Made by a program: the position numbers and the translations under genes. A stretch of DNA of 64,000 nt from Kuafuiihalomonas sp964473255. Lineage in GTDB: Bacteria; Myxococcota; Kuafuiibacteriia; Kuafuiibacteriales; Kuafuiibacteriaceae. The stretch is from contig CAYYOT010000016.1 of the NCBI GenBank assembly GCA_964473255.1, positions 1 to 64,000 on the forward strand, in the 5' to 3' direction. Shown here one piece after another: positions 10,401-19,917 of the stretch (positions are counted from its first letter, which is position 1; each line of letters starts with the position of its first letter). The notes under the pieces are model-generated. The model was not told the DNA's origin, did not search any database, and was given only the letters and a program-made list of their open reading frames with translations.

Positions 10401-13400
10401 CCAGGTCCGCCTCCAGGTCGAGCTCGGGGTCTATCATGTCCGGCGGATAGCCCGTCTGCTCGGCGACGATCTCCAGGATCCGCTGCTCGACCGCGTCGGT
10501 ACCGGTCGCTGCTCCGCCGCCTGATGAAGCAGCGGGAGCCGACTCCGGCGACGCCGTCGACGCCGGCGCAACCGCGGCCGAGGTGCCGTGCTGCAGGTCC
10601 GGGCGCTTGTCGTACACGAAACCGACGACCTTCTTGAGCGTGTTGAAGTCGCGAAGCTGAAGGTCCGCATCTCGCTCGATGCCGTACGACTCGCGGACCG
10701 CGGCGAACATCTCGGCCTGCTTCACCGTGTCGATCCCGAGGTCCGCCTCGAGATCCAGGTCCGGATCCAGCATGTCGGACGGATACCCGGTCTGCTCGGC
10801 CACGATCTCCAGAATCCGGGCCTCGACGGCGGACGTCTCTGCGACCGCGGCCTCCCCCGCAGTCACCGTCGCGGGAGCCGACGCGGGCGGTGAAGCCGGA
10901 GCCGCCGGAGCGGCGACCGCCAGATCGGGGCGCTTCGCGTGCACGAAGCCTACGACTTTACGGAGCGTGTTGAAGTCTCGCAGCTGCAGGTCCGGATCCC
11001 GTTCGATGCCGTACGACTCGCGAACGGCGGCGAACATCTCGGCCTGCTTCACCGTGTCGATCCCGAGGTCCGCCTCGAGATCGAGCTCCGTATCCAACAT
11101 GTCGGGCGGGTAGCCCGTCTGAGCGGCAACGATCTCCAGGATGCGCGCTTCGACCGCGCCCGTCGCCGACGATGAGGTCGGCACGGCGGTCGCGGATGTC
11201 GTTGGGGCGGCGCGCGTTTCGACCGGGGGCGACACCGGGACCGATGCCGCTGGCCGAGAGGTCGTCGCCGCCGGTGCGCCGTAGGCCGGCGTGGGTGCCG
11301 CAGTCGGCGTCACGGGAACGAAGGCCGCCGGATGGTGGGGCGTGACCGCCGCCGGGGGCTCGGCCGCTCTCAGGGCCGCCTTGACCGCCGCGTCGGCTGG
11401 CCCCATGTCCCGCACGCGAAGCGTTCGCTTCACCACCTCGAGTTCGGCCCCGGCATGCCCGGAGACGACCTCGACCCAGTGGTTCCAACGCTGCTCGTCC
11501 GCGATACGGCTCGGGTAGCCGGTCGCGCTCGGGTGAGGACGCGTCCCGTCGGGAGATGGAACCCACCGGATGAGCGACAGCGCAAGCTGCGAGCCAAAGC
11601 CCGCGCCGAGCCGTAGCGCGAACTCGATGGGGTACGCTCCACCCTGAGACAGGTTGAGGCGCCCGAGCTCGGGATCCACCTCCCGGAAGTTGGGCACCGG
11701 AGGAATGACGCCTGTCTCCAAAGCCTTGACGCCGAGAACATCCTCGATCCCGGTGCCCATCGCATGCCCCGTCATACCCTTCGTGTTGGCTACGACGATC
11801 GCATCGGCAGACGGACCGAACACCGTACGCAGAGCCTGGACTTCGGTCTGAGCGCTGCCGCCGCGAGCGGGGGTGTACGTCTCATGAGAAATGAAAACCA
11901 TCCGCTCGGCCATGACGGCCCGGGGAATTCCGAACTTCCTCTCGGCCTCGGCGACCAGCGCTTCGACCTCCTGAGTGATGTGCCCCGGATCGAGGCGCGT
12001 CCCGTGAAATGCGCTGTTCACGAAGCGGGTCGCCATGACGCTGGCGATCGGCCTCAGGCCGCGCTCGGCGACCGCGCTCGCCTCTTCGACCACCACTGCG
12101 GCGGCCCCCATCCCCAGTACCAAGCCGTGCCGTCGCCGATCGAAGGGCAGCGCCGCGTCCTCGACGCGAGCGTCGGTGGCCGCCGCTCCGGACGCGAGGA
12201 ACCCAGAGCCGATCCAGGGCATCAAAGTCGGACTGGTCACGTTGTCGGACGACAGGACGATGACCCGTCGACAGCGACCGGTTCGAATCCAGTCCTCGGC
12301 GATTCCGATCCCCTGTGTACCGCTCGCACAGGCGGCATTGACATGCGTATTGGGGCCACGCGCTCCGATGTACTCGGCAAACTGCGAGTGTCCCATGGCC
12401 AAGACGCGGAACAAGAATCGACGATCGAGGACGTAGTCTTCGGCCTTCGCGTCGAGCTCACGCAGGCGCGCATCGATGTCGGCGACGAGGCCCGAGTCGG
12501 CGTCTGGTCCCAGACGAGCGCGAATGCGAGTCAGCTCGTCGCGGACGGCCCGCGCCTCCTCGTACCGGCGAAAAGCCTCGGCTTCCTGAGCGTACGCGTC
12601 GAGCCCCGGGAACGCCGACCCGAAGATAACGCCCGTGTCATCCCGAAGCTCTTCCGGAAGCATCCAGCGCTCGGGCAAGAAGGTCTTCCGGGTCGTCGTC
12701 TTGTAGTGCATGACGAGCGGGATTCCCGCGTCGCGCAAAGCTTCGACACCCGCGGCAATCGCGAGCTGCGTCGTGCTGTCGAGCGCCGCCAGGCGGTCAG
12801 CAGGATAGCCGAACTCCTCCACCAGGCTGAATCGAGCCGCCTGCCCGGCGAGCTTGATCCCGTGCGCCTGATCTTCGATCTTCTCGAAGCTTCCCGAGCC
12901 GTCGGCTCCTTTCACGAGGCGCTCGATGTGGTGGTCGACCATCTGCTGCCGGATGTCGTCCGGGACCGACGTGATACCGCCCTCGCCCGCCAGCAGACGG
13001 GATACGGTCTCATCGGAGAAAACGCTGCCGCCGCCGGGTAGACCTAGCCCTGCTCCACTGATCACGATCGGGTCCGGAGACACGCCTCCGCCCCCCCCCA
13101 TGACGCGGAACGCGTCTTCCATGAATCGACTGAACAGCTGACCGATCTCGCCGATCGAACCGATCGAACCGGGCGTCGACGCCCCTGGAGCCGGCAGCAC
13201 GGGTTGGGTCGGCGCCGGTTGAGCCAGCGCCGGAACGGCCGGGCGGGCGAGCGTCGCCGCCTCTGCACCGTTGCCCGCGCTCGGCGTACTCCGAACCGCG
13301 TAGGGTGCGCCGACGGTCGACGGTGCTTCGGTGAAGAAGCCGCGGCTCTTCAAACCGGCCAAAGCCTGATTGAAGGACGGCACGTCGCCGAGCTTGGGGT

Positions 13401-16062
13401 GATTGGTGAAGAGCGGTAAGGCATCGGCGCGGTCGCCGAGGACCTCCTCGGCAAAACCGTGAAGCGCCTTCTTGGGGCCGACCTCGACGAAGACGCGCGC
13501 CCCCGCTTCGTACAGCGTTTCCAGTCCCTTTACGAAGTGGACGGGAGAAGCGACCTGCCGCCCCAGGAGCTCGATCATCTGCTCTCGTGCACCGGGCCCG
13601 GTCGGATAGAACTCGCCGTGTACGTTACCCACGAGCGGGATCTCGATGGGTCGTACGCTGAGGCGACGCAGAACTTCCATCAAGGGGCCGCTCGCCGGAG
13701 CGACGATCGAGGTGTGGAACGCGTGGCTCACGGGGATGAGCTGCGCCTGGAATCCCTTCTCCAAACAGGCCTGGACGGTCCGCTCGACCGCTTCGCTCGC
13801 ACCGCCGATGACCGCCTGCTTGCGGCTGTTGAGGTTGGCGACGACGACATAGCCGTCGACCGATCGAACGATCTCCTCGATCGCCTCCAAGGATCCCATG
13901 ACCGCGGCCATCTTCCCCTTGTCGCCGACCGAGACCTTCGTCATCTCTTTGCCGCGAGCGGCGACCGCTTCCAGCGAGTGCGCGAAATCGAGACCGCCCG
14001 CCGCCACGAGAGCTCCGTACTCTCCCAGACTATGACCCATGACCATGTCCGGTTCGATGCCGTACTGCCCGAGCAGTCGGGTCAGCGCGATGTCCACGGT
14101 CAAGACCGCGGGCTGGGTGATCTCGGTCTGACGAAGTTGCTCGTTCGCCTGACGCATCGCCGTCTCGTCGCTCTCATCCACGAAGATCAGACTCGAAAGG
14201 CTGCGTCCGAGGATCGGCGTCATCACGTCGTCCGCCTCCGCGAACGTCTCCGCCACCACCGGCTGTCGCTCGCGCAACTCACGCAGCATGTTCACGTACT
14301 GTGAACCCTGCCCCGTATAGAGGAAGGCGACCTTGGGCCGCGGTCCTTCCCCGACGAAGACCCCCTGCGCCCGAAGCGGCTTCAGCGCCGCCGGGTTGTT
14401 CGATCGGAGAGCTTTTTCGGCGAGCGCCTGCTTTCGCTTCAATTCTTCGGCGTCGGCATGGTCGATCGCGATGCGCACGGCTTGGCCATTGATCGGCGAG
14501 GTCGAGGAACCGCTCCCCGAAAGAGCTTCGACGAGCCCCGCCCGGGAGCTCGCTCCCGCCGCCCAGATGGGGCGAAGCGGAGACTTCGGCTCGATGGCGG
14601 CGGTCACGCTCACGGAGGGCTCGGTCCGCGCCAAACGCCCGGGGATGTGCTCTTCGAGAACCGCGTGGAAGTTCGTCCCTCCGAAACCGAACGCGCTGAC
14701 CCCCGCCCGCCGCACGCGACCCGACGGGGTCGCCCAAGGCCTCAACTCCCGGTTCGGAAACAGTGGAGACTCGGGGAAGTTGGCCTTTGGATTCGGCGTC
14801 TCGACATTGAGGCTCGGCGGGATCTCGCCGTGATGGAGAGCCAGCGTCGCCTTCAAGATACCGGCCGCCCCGGCTGCACCCTTGAGGTGGCCGATATTGG
14901 ACTTGACGGAGCCGAGGGGGATCGTTCCCGGCCGCAGACTGAACTTGGAGAAGACCTCGCGGAGGCTCTCGGTTTCCACGACGTCGCCAACGCGGGTCGA
15001 AGTGCCGTGACCCTCGATGTAGGTGGCGTCGTCGGGCGCCTCACCGGCCAGCTCCCAGCCGCGGGTGATCGCCAAACGCTGACCGACCGGATTCGGCGCG
15101 GTGATGCCCTTGCCCTTGCCGTCGCTGGCCCCACCGACCGAGCGCAAGACCGCGTAGATCTTGTCGCCGTCGCGCTCGGCGTCGCCGAGCCGCTTCATGA
15201 TGAAGACGGCAGCTCCTTCGCCCATCACGAATCCGTCGGCGCCGACGTCGTAGGGACGGGTTCCCGTCGCCGACAGCGCTCCGATCTTGCAGAACTTGAC
15301 GAATGTCGAAGCCGACATGTTGGCGTCGATGCCGCCGGTCACGGCGACGTCGAAATGATGCTCGTCCAGGCCCTCGATCGCCGCCGACATCGCGGCCATC
15401 GCCGAGGCGCACGCAGCGTCGGTCACGAAGTTGGGTCCATGGAGGTCGAAGACGGCCGCCACTCGACCGGCGATGATGTTCCCGAGTTCACCGGGCATCG
15501 TATCTTCAGTGATGTCGGGCAGTCGGTTCCGGGTGTTTTCGAGGGCCTGAACCGCGATCCGCTCCTGAAGATCGGCCGGAAGCTCCGCGAACGACGAACT
15601 GCTCCGCATGGCCTCCAGGTATTCCGGCGCCAGGATTCGGAGGGCGGTCATGTAGTGCTTGTCGCCGGCCATAGCGTTGCCGAGGATCACCGCGGTTCGC
15701 TCGCGGTCGAGCTCTCGCTCCGGAACGCCGAAATCGGCGAGCGCCTCGTACGCCGCCGCCAGCGCCCACTTCTGGGTCCGGTCCATGGCGTCGCCCACCT
15801 TCGGCGGGATGGGCATCTTCCAGTCGAACGGCTTCCAGGCGAAATCGCGGACCCAACCGCCGATCTTCGAATAGGTCTTGTCCGCCGCCTTCGGGTCGGC
15901 GTCGTAGTACAGCTCGGTGTTCCAGCGCTCGGGCGGGGTCTCGGTGATCGAATATCGGCCTTGGCGGAGGTTCTGCCAAAAGCTTGAAACGTTGGGGGCG
16001 TCGGGCAAGACGGCGCCGAGTCCGACGATGGCGACGGCGCCACGATCCGGGGACTGATTCAT
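7402..16062 (-). CDS. PUFA/secondary-lipid-type polyketide synthase, KS-AT-KS-4xACP-KR-DH
   Basis: A 2886-residue iterative-type synthase. Domain order: ketosynthase 1 (about 8-470; Cys 218 in AACASA, EGHGTST, NIGHLKG), acyltransferase (about 570-880; GHSLGE near 677), ketosynthase 2 (about 1020-1480; Cys near 1246 in NAACASG, His in SHETYTP, Lys/His in NTKGMTGH). Four tandem carrier domains follow, centred at residues 1670, 1779, 1891 and 2002. Then comes a PfaA-like ketoreductase (Rossmann GAAGGI near 2304, FGSIAG and YSAAND near 2499) and a hot-dog dehydratase with DHHRIDG near 2628. There is no enoyl reductase or thioesterase. Ketosynthase 2 keeps its Cys, so it is not an obvious chain-length factor. 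All carriers read GIDTVKQAE, with Thr in place of the normal attachment Ser. The start has AGGAGAAGAAA just upstream. It probably makes a long-chain lipid; the product is unknown. Confidence 0.88.
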   Translation of the reverse strand: MNQSPDRGAVAIVGLGAVLPDAPNVSSFWQNLRQGRYSITETPPERWNTELYYDADPKAADKTYSKIGGWVRDFAWKPFDWKMPIPPKVGDAMDRTQKWALAAAYEALADFGVPERELDRERTAVILGNAMAGDKHYMTALRILAPEYLEAMRSSSSFAELPADLQERIAVQALENTRNRLPDITEDTMPGELGNIIAGRVAAVFDLHGPNFVTDAACASAMAAMSAAIEGLDEHHFDVAVTGGIDANMSASTFVKFCKIGALSATGTRPYDVGADGFVMGEGAAVFIMKRLGDAERDGDKIYAVLRSVGGASDGKGKGITAPNPVGQRLAITRGWELAGEAPDDATYIEGHGTSTRVGDVVETESLREVFSKFSLRPGTIPLGSVKSNIGHLKGAAGAAGILKATLALHHGEIPPSLNVETPNPKANFPESPLFPNRELRPWATPSGRVRRAGVSAFGFGGTNFHAVLEEHIPGRLARTEPSVSVTAAIEPKSPLRPIWAAGASSRAGLVEALSGSGSSTSPINGQAVRIAIDHADAEELKRKQALAEKALRSNNPAALKPLRAQGVFVGEGPRPKVAFLYTGQGSQYVNMLRELRERQPVVAETFAEADDVMTPILGRSLSSLIFVDESDETAMRQANEQLRQTEITQPAVLTVDIALTRLLGQYGIEPDMVMGHSLGEYGALVAAGGLDFAHSLEAVAARGKEMTKVSVGDKGKMAAVMGSLEAIEEIVRSVDGYVVVANLNSRKQAVIGGASEAVERTVQACLEKGFQAQLIPVSHAFHTSIVAPASGPLMEVLRRLSVRPIEIPLVGNVHGEFYPTGPGAREQMIELLGRQVASPVHFVKGLETLYEAGARVFVEVGPKKALHGFAEEVLGDRADALPLFTNHPKLGDVPSFNQALAGLKSRGFFTEAPSTVGAPYAVRSTPSAGNGAEAATLARPAVPALAQPAPTQPVLPAPGASTPGSIGSIGEIGQLFSRFMEDAFRVMGGGGGVSPDPIVISGAGLGLPGGGSVFSDETVSRLLAGEGGITSVPDDIRQQMVDHHIERLVKGADGSGSFEKIEDQAHGIKLAGQAARFSLVEEFGYPADRLAALDSTTQLAIAAGVEALRDAGIPLVMHYKTTTRKTFLPERWMLPEELRDDTGVIFGSAFPGLDAYAQEAEAFRRYEEARAVRDELTRIRARLGPDADSGLVADIDARLRELDAKAEDYVLDRRFLFRVLAMGHSQFAEYIGARGPNTHVNAACASGTQGIGIAEDWIRTGRCRRVIVLSSDNVTSPTLMPWIGSGFLASGAAATDARVEDAALPFDRRRHGLVLGMGAAAVVVEEASAVAERGLRPIASVMATRFVNSAFHGTRLDPGHITQEVEALVAEAERKFGIPRAVMAERMVFISHETYTPARGGSAQTEVQALRTVFGPSADAIVVANTKGMTGHAMGTGIEDVLGVKALETGVIPPVPNFREVDPELGRLNLSQGGAYPIEFALRLGAGFGSQLALSLIRWVPSPDGTRPHPSATGYPSRIADEQRWNHWVEVVSGHAGAELEVVKRTLRVRDMGPADAAVKAALRAAEPPAAVTPHHPAAFVPVTPTAAPTPAYGAPAATTSRPAASVPVSPPVETRAAPTTSATAVPTSSSATGAVEARILEIVAAQTGYPPDMLDTELDLEADLGIDTVKQAEMFAAVRESYGIERDPDLQLRDFNTLRKVVGFVHAKRPDLAVAAPAAPASPPASAPATVTAGEAAVAETSAVEARILEIVAEQTGYPSDMLDPDLDLEADLGIDTVKQAEMFAAVRESYGIERDADLQLRDFNTLKKVVGFVYDKRPDLQHGTSAAVAPASTASPESAPAASSGGGAATGTDAVEQRILEIVAEQTGYPPDMIDPELDLEADLGIDTVKQAEMFAAVRESYGIERDPDLQLRDFNTLKKVVGFVYGKRPELQESAPAVDPSVPSGPPLASAASGGADPGTGTDAVEQRILEIVAEQTGYPPDMIDPELDLEADLGIDTVKQAEMFAAVRESYGIERDPDLQLRDFNTLRKVVGFVYAKRPSVAAPAASETEPLIEAASLEATTEVARRVPTPVLRFALDRMAETQVKLGSDARVLVMPDQGGVATALVSDLERRGVEVCVLEPSANAERLEAQLDAWVAERPFTGVYWLAALDSEGPLTELAIGDFRGATWVRVKALHRTMRKLYEQIVEPSTFLVSATRLGGQFGIDGTGASAPLGGAVSGFTKAYGRERPEALVKVVDFPGDAGPDRCAAALVDETLRDPGVVEVGRPGDDRITLRLTEIPPDDEPGLSLEPGTVFVVTGAAGGITSEIVSDLAAGCPGGVFHLLDLAEAPREDDPDLAAFVQDREALKRTLFERLRASGEKATPVAVERWLGRLERGAAALKAIRAVRASGGTAHYHALDLRDHAAVKEVVQSIGESEGRIDVIVHAGGLEISRFLPDKSPEEFELVFDVKAQGWMSLWSAVARYQPRATVSFGSIAGRFGNAGQTDYSAANDFLAKAAAALRPAGVRAIVLDWTAWAGIGMATRGSIPQMMARAGIDMLAPEVGIPFVRRELTVGSRSDEVVVGGRLGVLEEERHPRGGLAEERPRAIGPMIETLVGDFVQTGLTGEVTLDPRQTPFLDHHRIDGTPVLPGVMGMESFVELARAAFPGAAAQLEEVEFLAPFKFYRDEPRTVTVRGSFAKDGDDVLARCELVGSRQLPGQETPRTTVHFRGTVRLTEGQPPLGREDLPLGGAAIEAGDIYEVYFHGPTYQVVSSVRQAGPATVGVWAEGLPPNHEGGAAAFVPRLVELCFQTAGVAEIAREHTLGLPAAVRRVRWTQGLHAEPEGLHAVVRRGDDGTTNAYVIDATGEVIVEVDGYRTVVLPQELPAERVRPFDAIGG
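9941..11170 (-). repeat. Four tandem acyl-carrier domain repeats
   Basis: Four copies of a segment of about 330 bp inside the synthase gene, each a carrier domain of about 80 residues plus a Pro/Ala-rich linker. Spacing between equivalent Thr codons (11053-11055, 10726-10728, 10390-10392, 10057-10059) is 327-336 bp. Long stretches are almost identical at DNA level, for example around the RESYGIERD and LQLRDFNTL codons. The two downstream copies (9.95-10.17 and 10.26-10.50 kb) are the most alike, which fits recent duplication or gene conversion. Tandem carriers are typical of PUFA-type synthases and raise output. Confidence 0.9.
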
Positions 16063-16089
16063 TTTCTTCTCCTGTGTCCTGCGGAAACC

Positions 16090-17736
<1,647 letters not shown>

Positions 17737-18054
17737 GGACGGCCGTGGTGCAAGAACCGGGCACACACTGCGAGCACGATTTCGCAGCCGGTTCCACGCT
17801 CGAGCGGACCCTCGGATCGCGACGAAAACGCGGAGAGCATCGCCGGTAACGCTCGGATCCGCGACTGCGAAGAAGTCCTCGTTTCGCAACGTTCGACGCA
17901 CTGCATGAGTTTCGGACTCGAAACGGTCCGGCTGCGACGCGCAGCGCTGCGGCGGGACGTGGCCGGAGGATCTGGGGGCTATCCCGCAGGTATGGCGCCC
18001 GGCACATCAGGCCGACCCGCTGGTCTCGTCCGAGCATCCGAGGCAGAAGGCAGC
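17737..18054. other. Divergent intergenic region upstream of lipid operon
   Basis: About 320 bp between the chosen start of the acyl-CoA dehydrogenase (minus) and the small lipoprotein (plus). It should hold the promoter of the lipid operon. No convincing -10/-35, sigma-54 element or operator was recognised by eye. Part of it would be coding if the dehydrogenase begins at 17901. Confidence 0.5.
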
Positions 18055-18372
18055 ATGTGCGCCCGGATCCTCACCGTCATCGCGCTGTGTCTGGCCTTTG
18101 CCGCATGCGGCGACGAACCCGAAGTCAACGTCGGCCGATGCCGCTCTGCGTGTGACAAGGTCGAGGAGTGCGTACCCTCGACCCCCGACGGAGACATCGC
18201 CGAATGCCGGTCCGACTGTACCGAGCTGGGCAACCTCTCCACGGATGGCGTAGAATCGTGCGTGGAAGCCTTCAACGCCTTCAATGGCTGCATCGTCAAC
18301 GAAAGCTGCTCGGCCGTCGAGCGCGGCGCCTGCCGGAGCGCCTCGGAGCGAGTCGGCCGCGAGTGCCAGTAG
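18055..18372 (+). CDS. Small Cys-rich lipoprotein
   Basis: A 105-residue predicted lipoprotein of unknown function. Residues 1-18 are a signal peptide ending in a lipobox (LAFAAC), so it should be exported and acylated. The mature part has about ten Cys in a spaced pattern (CRSACDKVEEC, CTEL, CVEAFNAFNGC, CRSASE), like the small disulfide-rich domains common in myxobacterial lipoproteins. The ATG at 18055 was chosen because the signal peptide starts there; the frame is open upstream to 17593. The next gene follows 42 bp downstream on the same strand. Confidence 0.72.
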   Translation: MCARILTVIALCLAFAACGDEPEVNVGRCRSACDKVEECVPSTPDGDIAECRSDCTELGNLSTDGVESCVEAFNAFNGCIVNESCSAVERGACRSASERVGRECQ

Positions 18373-18414
18373 ACCCTGCGCGCATCCAAGCGCTGCCCAA
18401 CATCGAAGACTGAG

Positions 18415-19293
18415 GTGGATCCGAGGCGTCTCGCCTCGATGCCGAGCGTACTCGTGAGAGCGTGTCTGGTCACTGGTTCAGCACTCGTGCTCAGCGGCCT
18501 CGTGTACGGAGTCATCTGGCTCGTCCAGGGCGGCAGTCTCGACGGACCCACGTCGCTCCGAAAGCCCATACTGTTCGGCATCTCGACGGGCCTCACGCTC
18601 CTTTCCATGGCGTGGGTGTTGAGTGGACTCCCCTCGAGGCGATACGACCGCCCTCTCTACACCGGCATGGCGGTCGCTCTCGTCGTCGAGGTCGCCATCA
18701 TCGACTTTCAGCAAGCACGCGGCGTTGCGTCTCACTTCAACCATGCCACGACATTCGATTCGTTCCTGACTCAGGCGATGGTCGTCTTGATTGGGGTTGC
18801 CGTCATTGCGTTCACCGATGCCGGCATTCGACTCTTTCAGACGACCCGTTTTCCACCCGACGAGGCTTTCGCCGCTCGAGCGGGCGCGGTTCTACTCCTG
18901 GTCGCGTGCCTTTTGGGCGCCGGCATCACGGTCATCGGAGAAGCGCAGCAGGCCTCCGGCATGTCCCCCGAGACCTACGGCGGCGGCGGGATCCTCAAGT
19001 TCAGTCACGGTCTGCCGATCCACGCGATCCAACTCTTGTACCTTCAAGTCCACCTGCTGCGCCGTCTTGGCGTCCCGTCCTCCGGACGCCTCGCCTCGCT
19101 CCGCCTCGTGACCGCCGGCATCCTCTTCATCACGGTCTACGGAGTAGTTCAGACCGCCGCCGGCGCGCCTCGGCTCCCGCCGGTTCCGGTGAGCTGGCCC
19201 TGGGCGCTGTTGGCCGTCGTCGCCTTCGCCTCCGCGGCCCTCCGAGCGGTCGGAAGCATCCAACTCCCGAAAGCCCAAGGACGAGGCACGTGA
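18415..19293 (+). CDS. Polytopic membrane protein of unknown function
   Basis: A 292-residue protein with about seven or eight hydrophobic segments spread over its length, starting at a GTG after a short polar N-terminus. The segments include one near residues 17-37 and one near 48-68. No enzyme motif was recognised; a conserved-looking stretch is GGGGILKFSHGLPIHAIQ in the second half. Its stop overlaps the GTG start of the next membrane gene by 4 bp (GTGA), so the two are probably translated together and may form one complex. Confidence 0.72.
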   Translation: MDPRRLASMPSVLVRACLVTGSALVLSGLVYGVIWLVQGGSLDGPTSLRKPILFGISTGLTLLSMAWVLSGLPSRRYDRPLYTGMAVALVVEVAIIDFQQARGVASHFNHATTFDSFLTQAMVVLIGVAVIAFTDAGIRLFQTTRFPPDEAFAARAGAVLLLVACLLGAGITVIGEAQQASGMSPETYGGGGILKFSHGLPIHAIQLLYLQVHLLRRLGVPSSGRLASLRLVTAGILFITVYGVVQTAAGAPRLPPVPVSWPWALLAVVAFASAALRAVGSIQLPKAQGRGT

Positions 19294-19871
19294 ACGCACT
19301 TCGTCGCTATCTCGCCGTTCGGATCTTCGTCTCGAGCCTCTGGGCTGCGCTTCTGTTCGCGGCCCTGACCCTCGCGCCGCCCGCTCCGGACACCTGGTCG
19401 ATGGTCAAGGACCTGTTTTGGTTTCATGGTCCTGACCCCTGGCTCGACGCCACCTTCACCATGATGGGTTTGTGGCCCGTCGCGTACGGCCGCATCCTCT
19501 TGCAGGGCAGCGGTCGCCGGGTCCTGCCCAAGCTCGTTCCCGTCGCGGGCATGGCCTTCGGCGCCTTCGCGCTCCTTCCCGCGACCGCGCTTCGTCACTA
19601 CGGTGCGTCGAGCGACGGCGATCCGGAGTGGGTGCGGTGGTTCTGCTCGTCCCGAGCGCTCGGCTTTGGCTTGGCGGCGACCGCGGTCGCTCTCGTCGCC
19701 TATGGCGCCATCGCAGGAGACCCGTCCGTGGCTTTCGAAGTCTGGAAGAGCCACGGATTCGTATTCACGTACCTCCTGGACTTCACCGCACTAACCGCAG
19801 GCTACATTGCACTCGTCTTGGTCGAATCCGCCGCAAGGTCCCGCGCGCAGCCCATCGATGCCGACAAATGA
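19290..19871 (+). CDS. Small polytopic membrane protein, coupled to upstream gene
   Basis: A 193-residue protein with about five hydrophobic segments (near residues 10-30, 52-70, 80-100, 122-145 and 158-180). It starts at a GTG overlapping the previous stop, and the open frame continuing upstream to 18462 is a shadow of that gene. It has no recognised motif. The paired layout suggests a two-subunit membrane complex or transporter-like assembly, but nothing in the sequence gives a substrate. It ends 46 bp before the convergent kelch lipoprotein gene. Confidence 0.7.
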   Translation: MNALRRYLAVRIFVSSLWAALLFAALTLAPPAPDTWSMVKDLFWFHGPDPWLDATFTMMGLWPVAYGRILLQGSGRRVLPKLVPVAGMAFGAFALLPATALRHYGASSDGDPEWVRWFCSSRALGFGLAATAVALVAYGAIAGDPSVAFEVWKSHGFVFTYLLDFTALTAGYIALVLVESAARSRAQPIDADK

Positions 19872-19917
19872 TTGCGAACCACTCCACTTCGGCAGGACGA
19901 AGGCCGATGACGACCGC

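Noticed and set aside
11764..13041. A 425-codon plus-strand open frame antisense to the second ketosynthase
   Set aside because: Same reason: a codon-bias shadow of the synthase, Arg/Gly/His-rich product with no recognisable domain.
14458..15987. A 509-codon plus-strand open frame antisense to the polyketide synthase
   Set aside because: It lies wholly opposite the ketosynthase and acyltransferase coding sequence, its product has no motif, and its openness is explained by high GC and third-position bias of the minus-strand gene.
18462..19871. A 469-residue version of the second membrane protein
   Set aside because: The upstream part overlaps the first membrane gene in another frame and is His/Arg/Ser-rich; GTG 19290 overlaps the previous stop as in a coupled pair.
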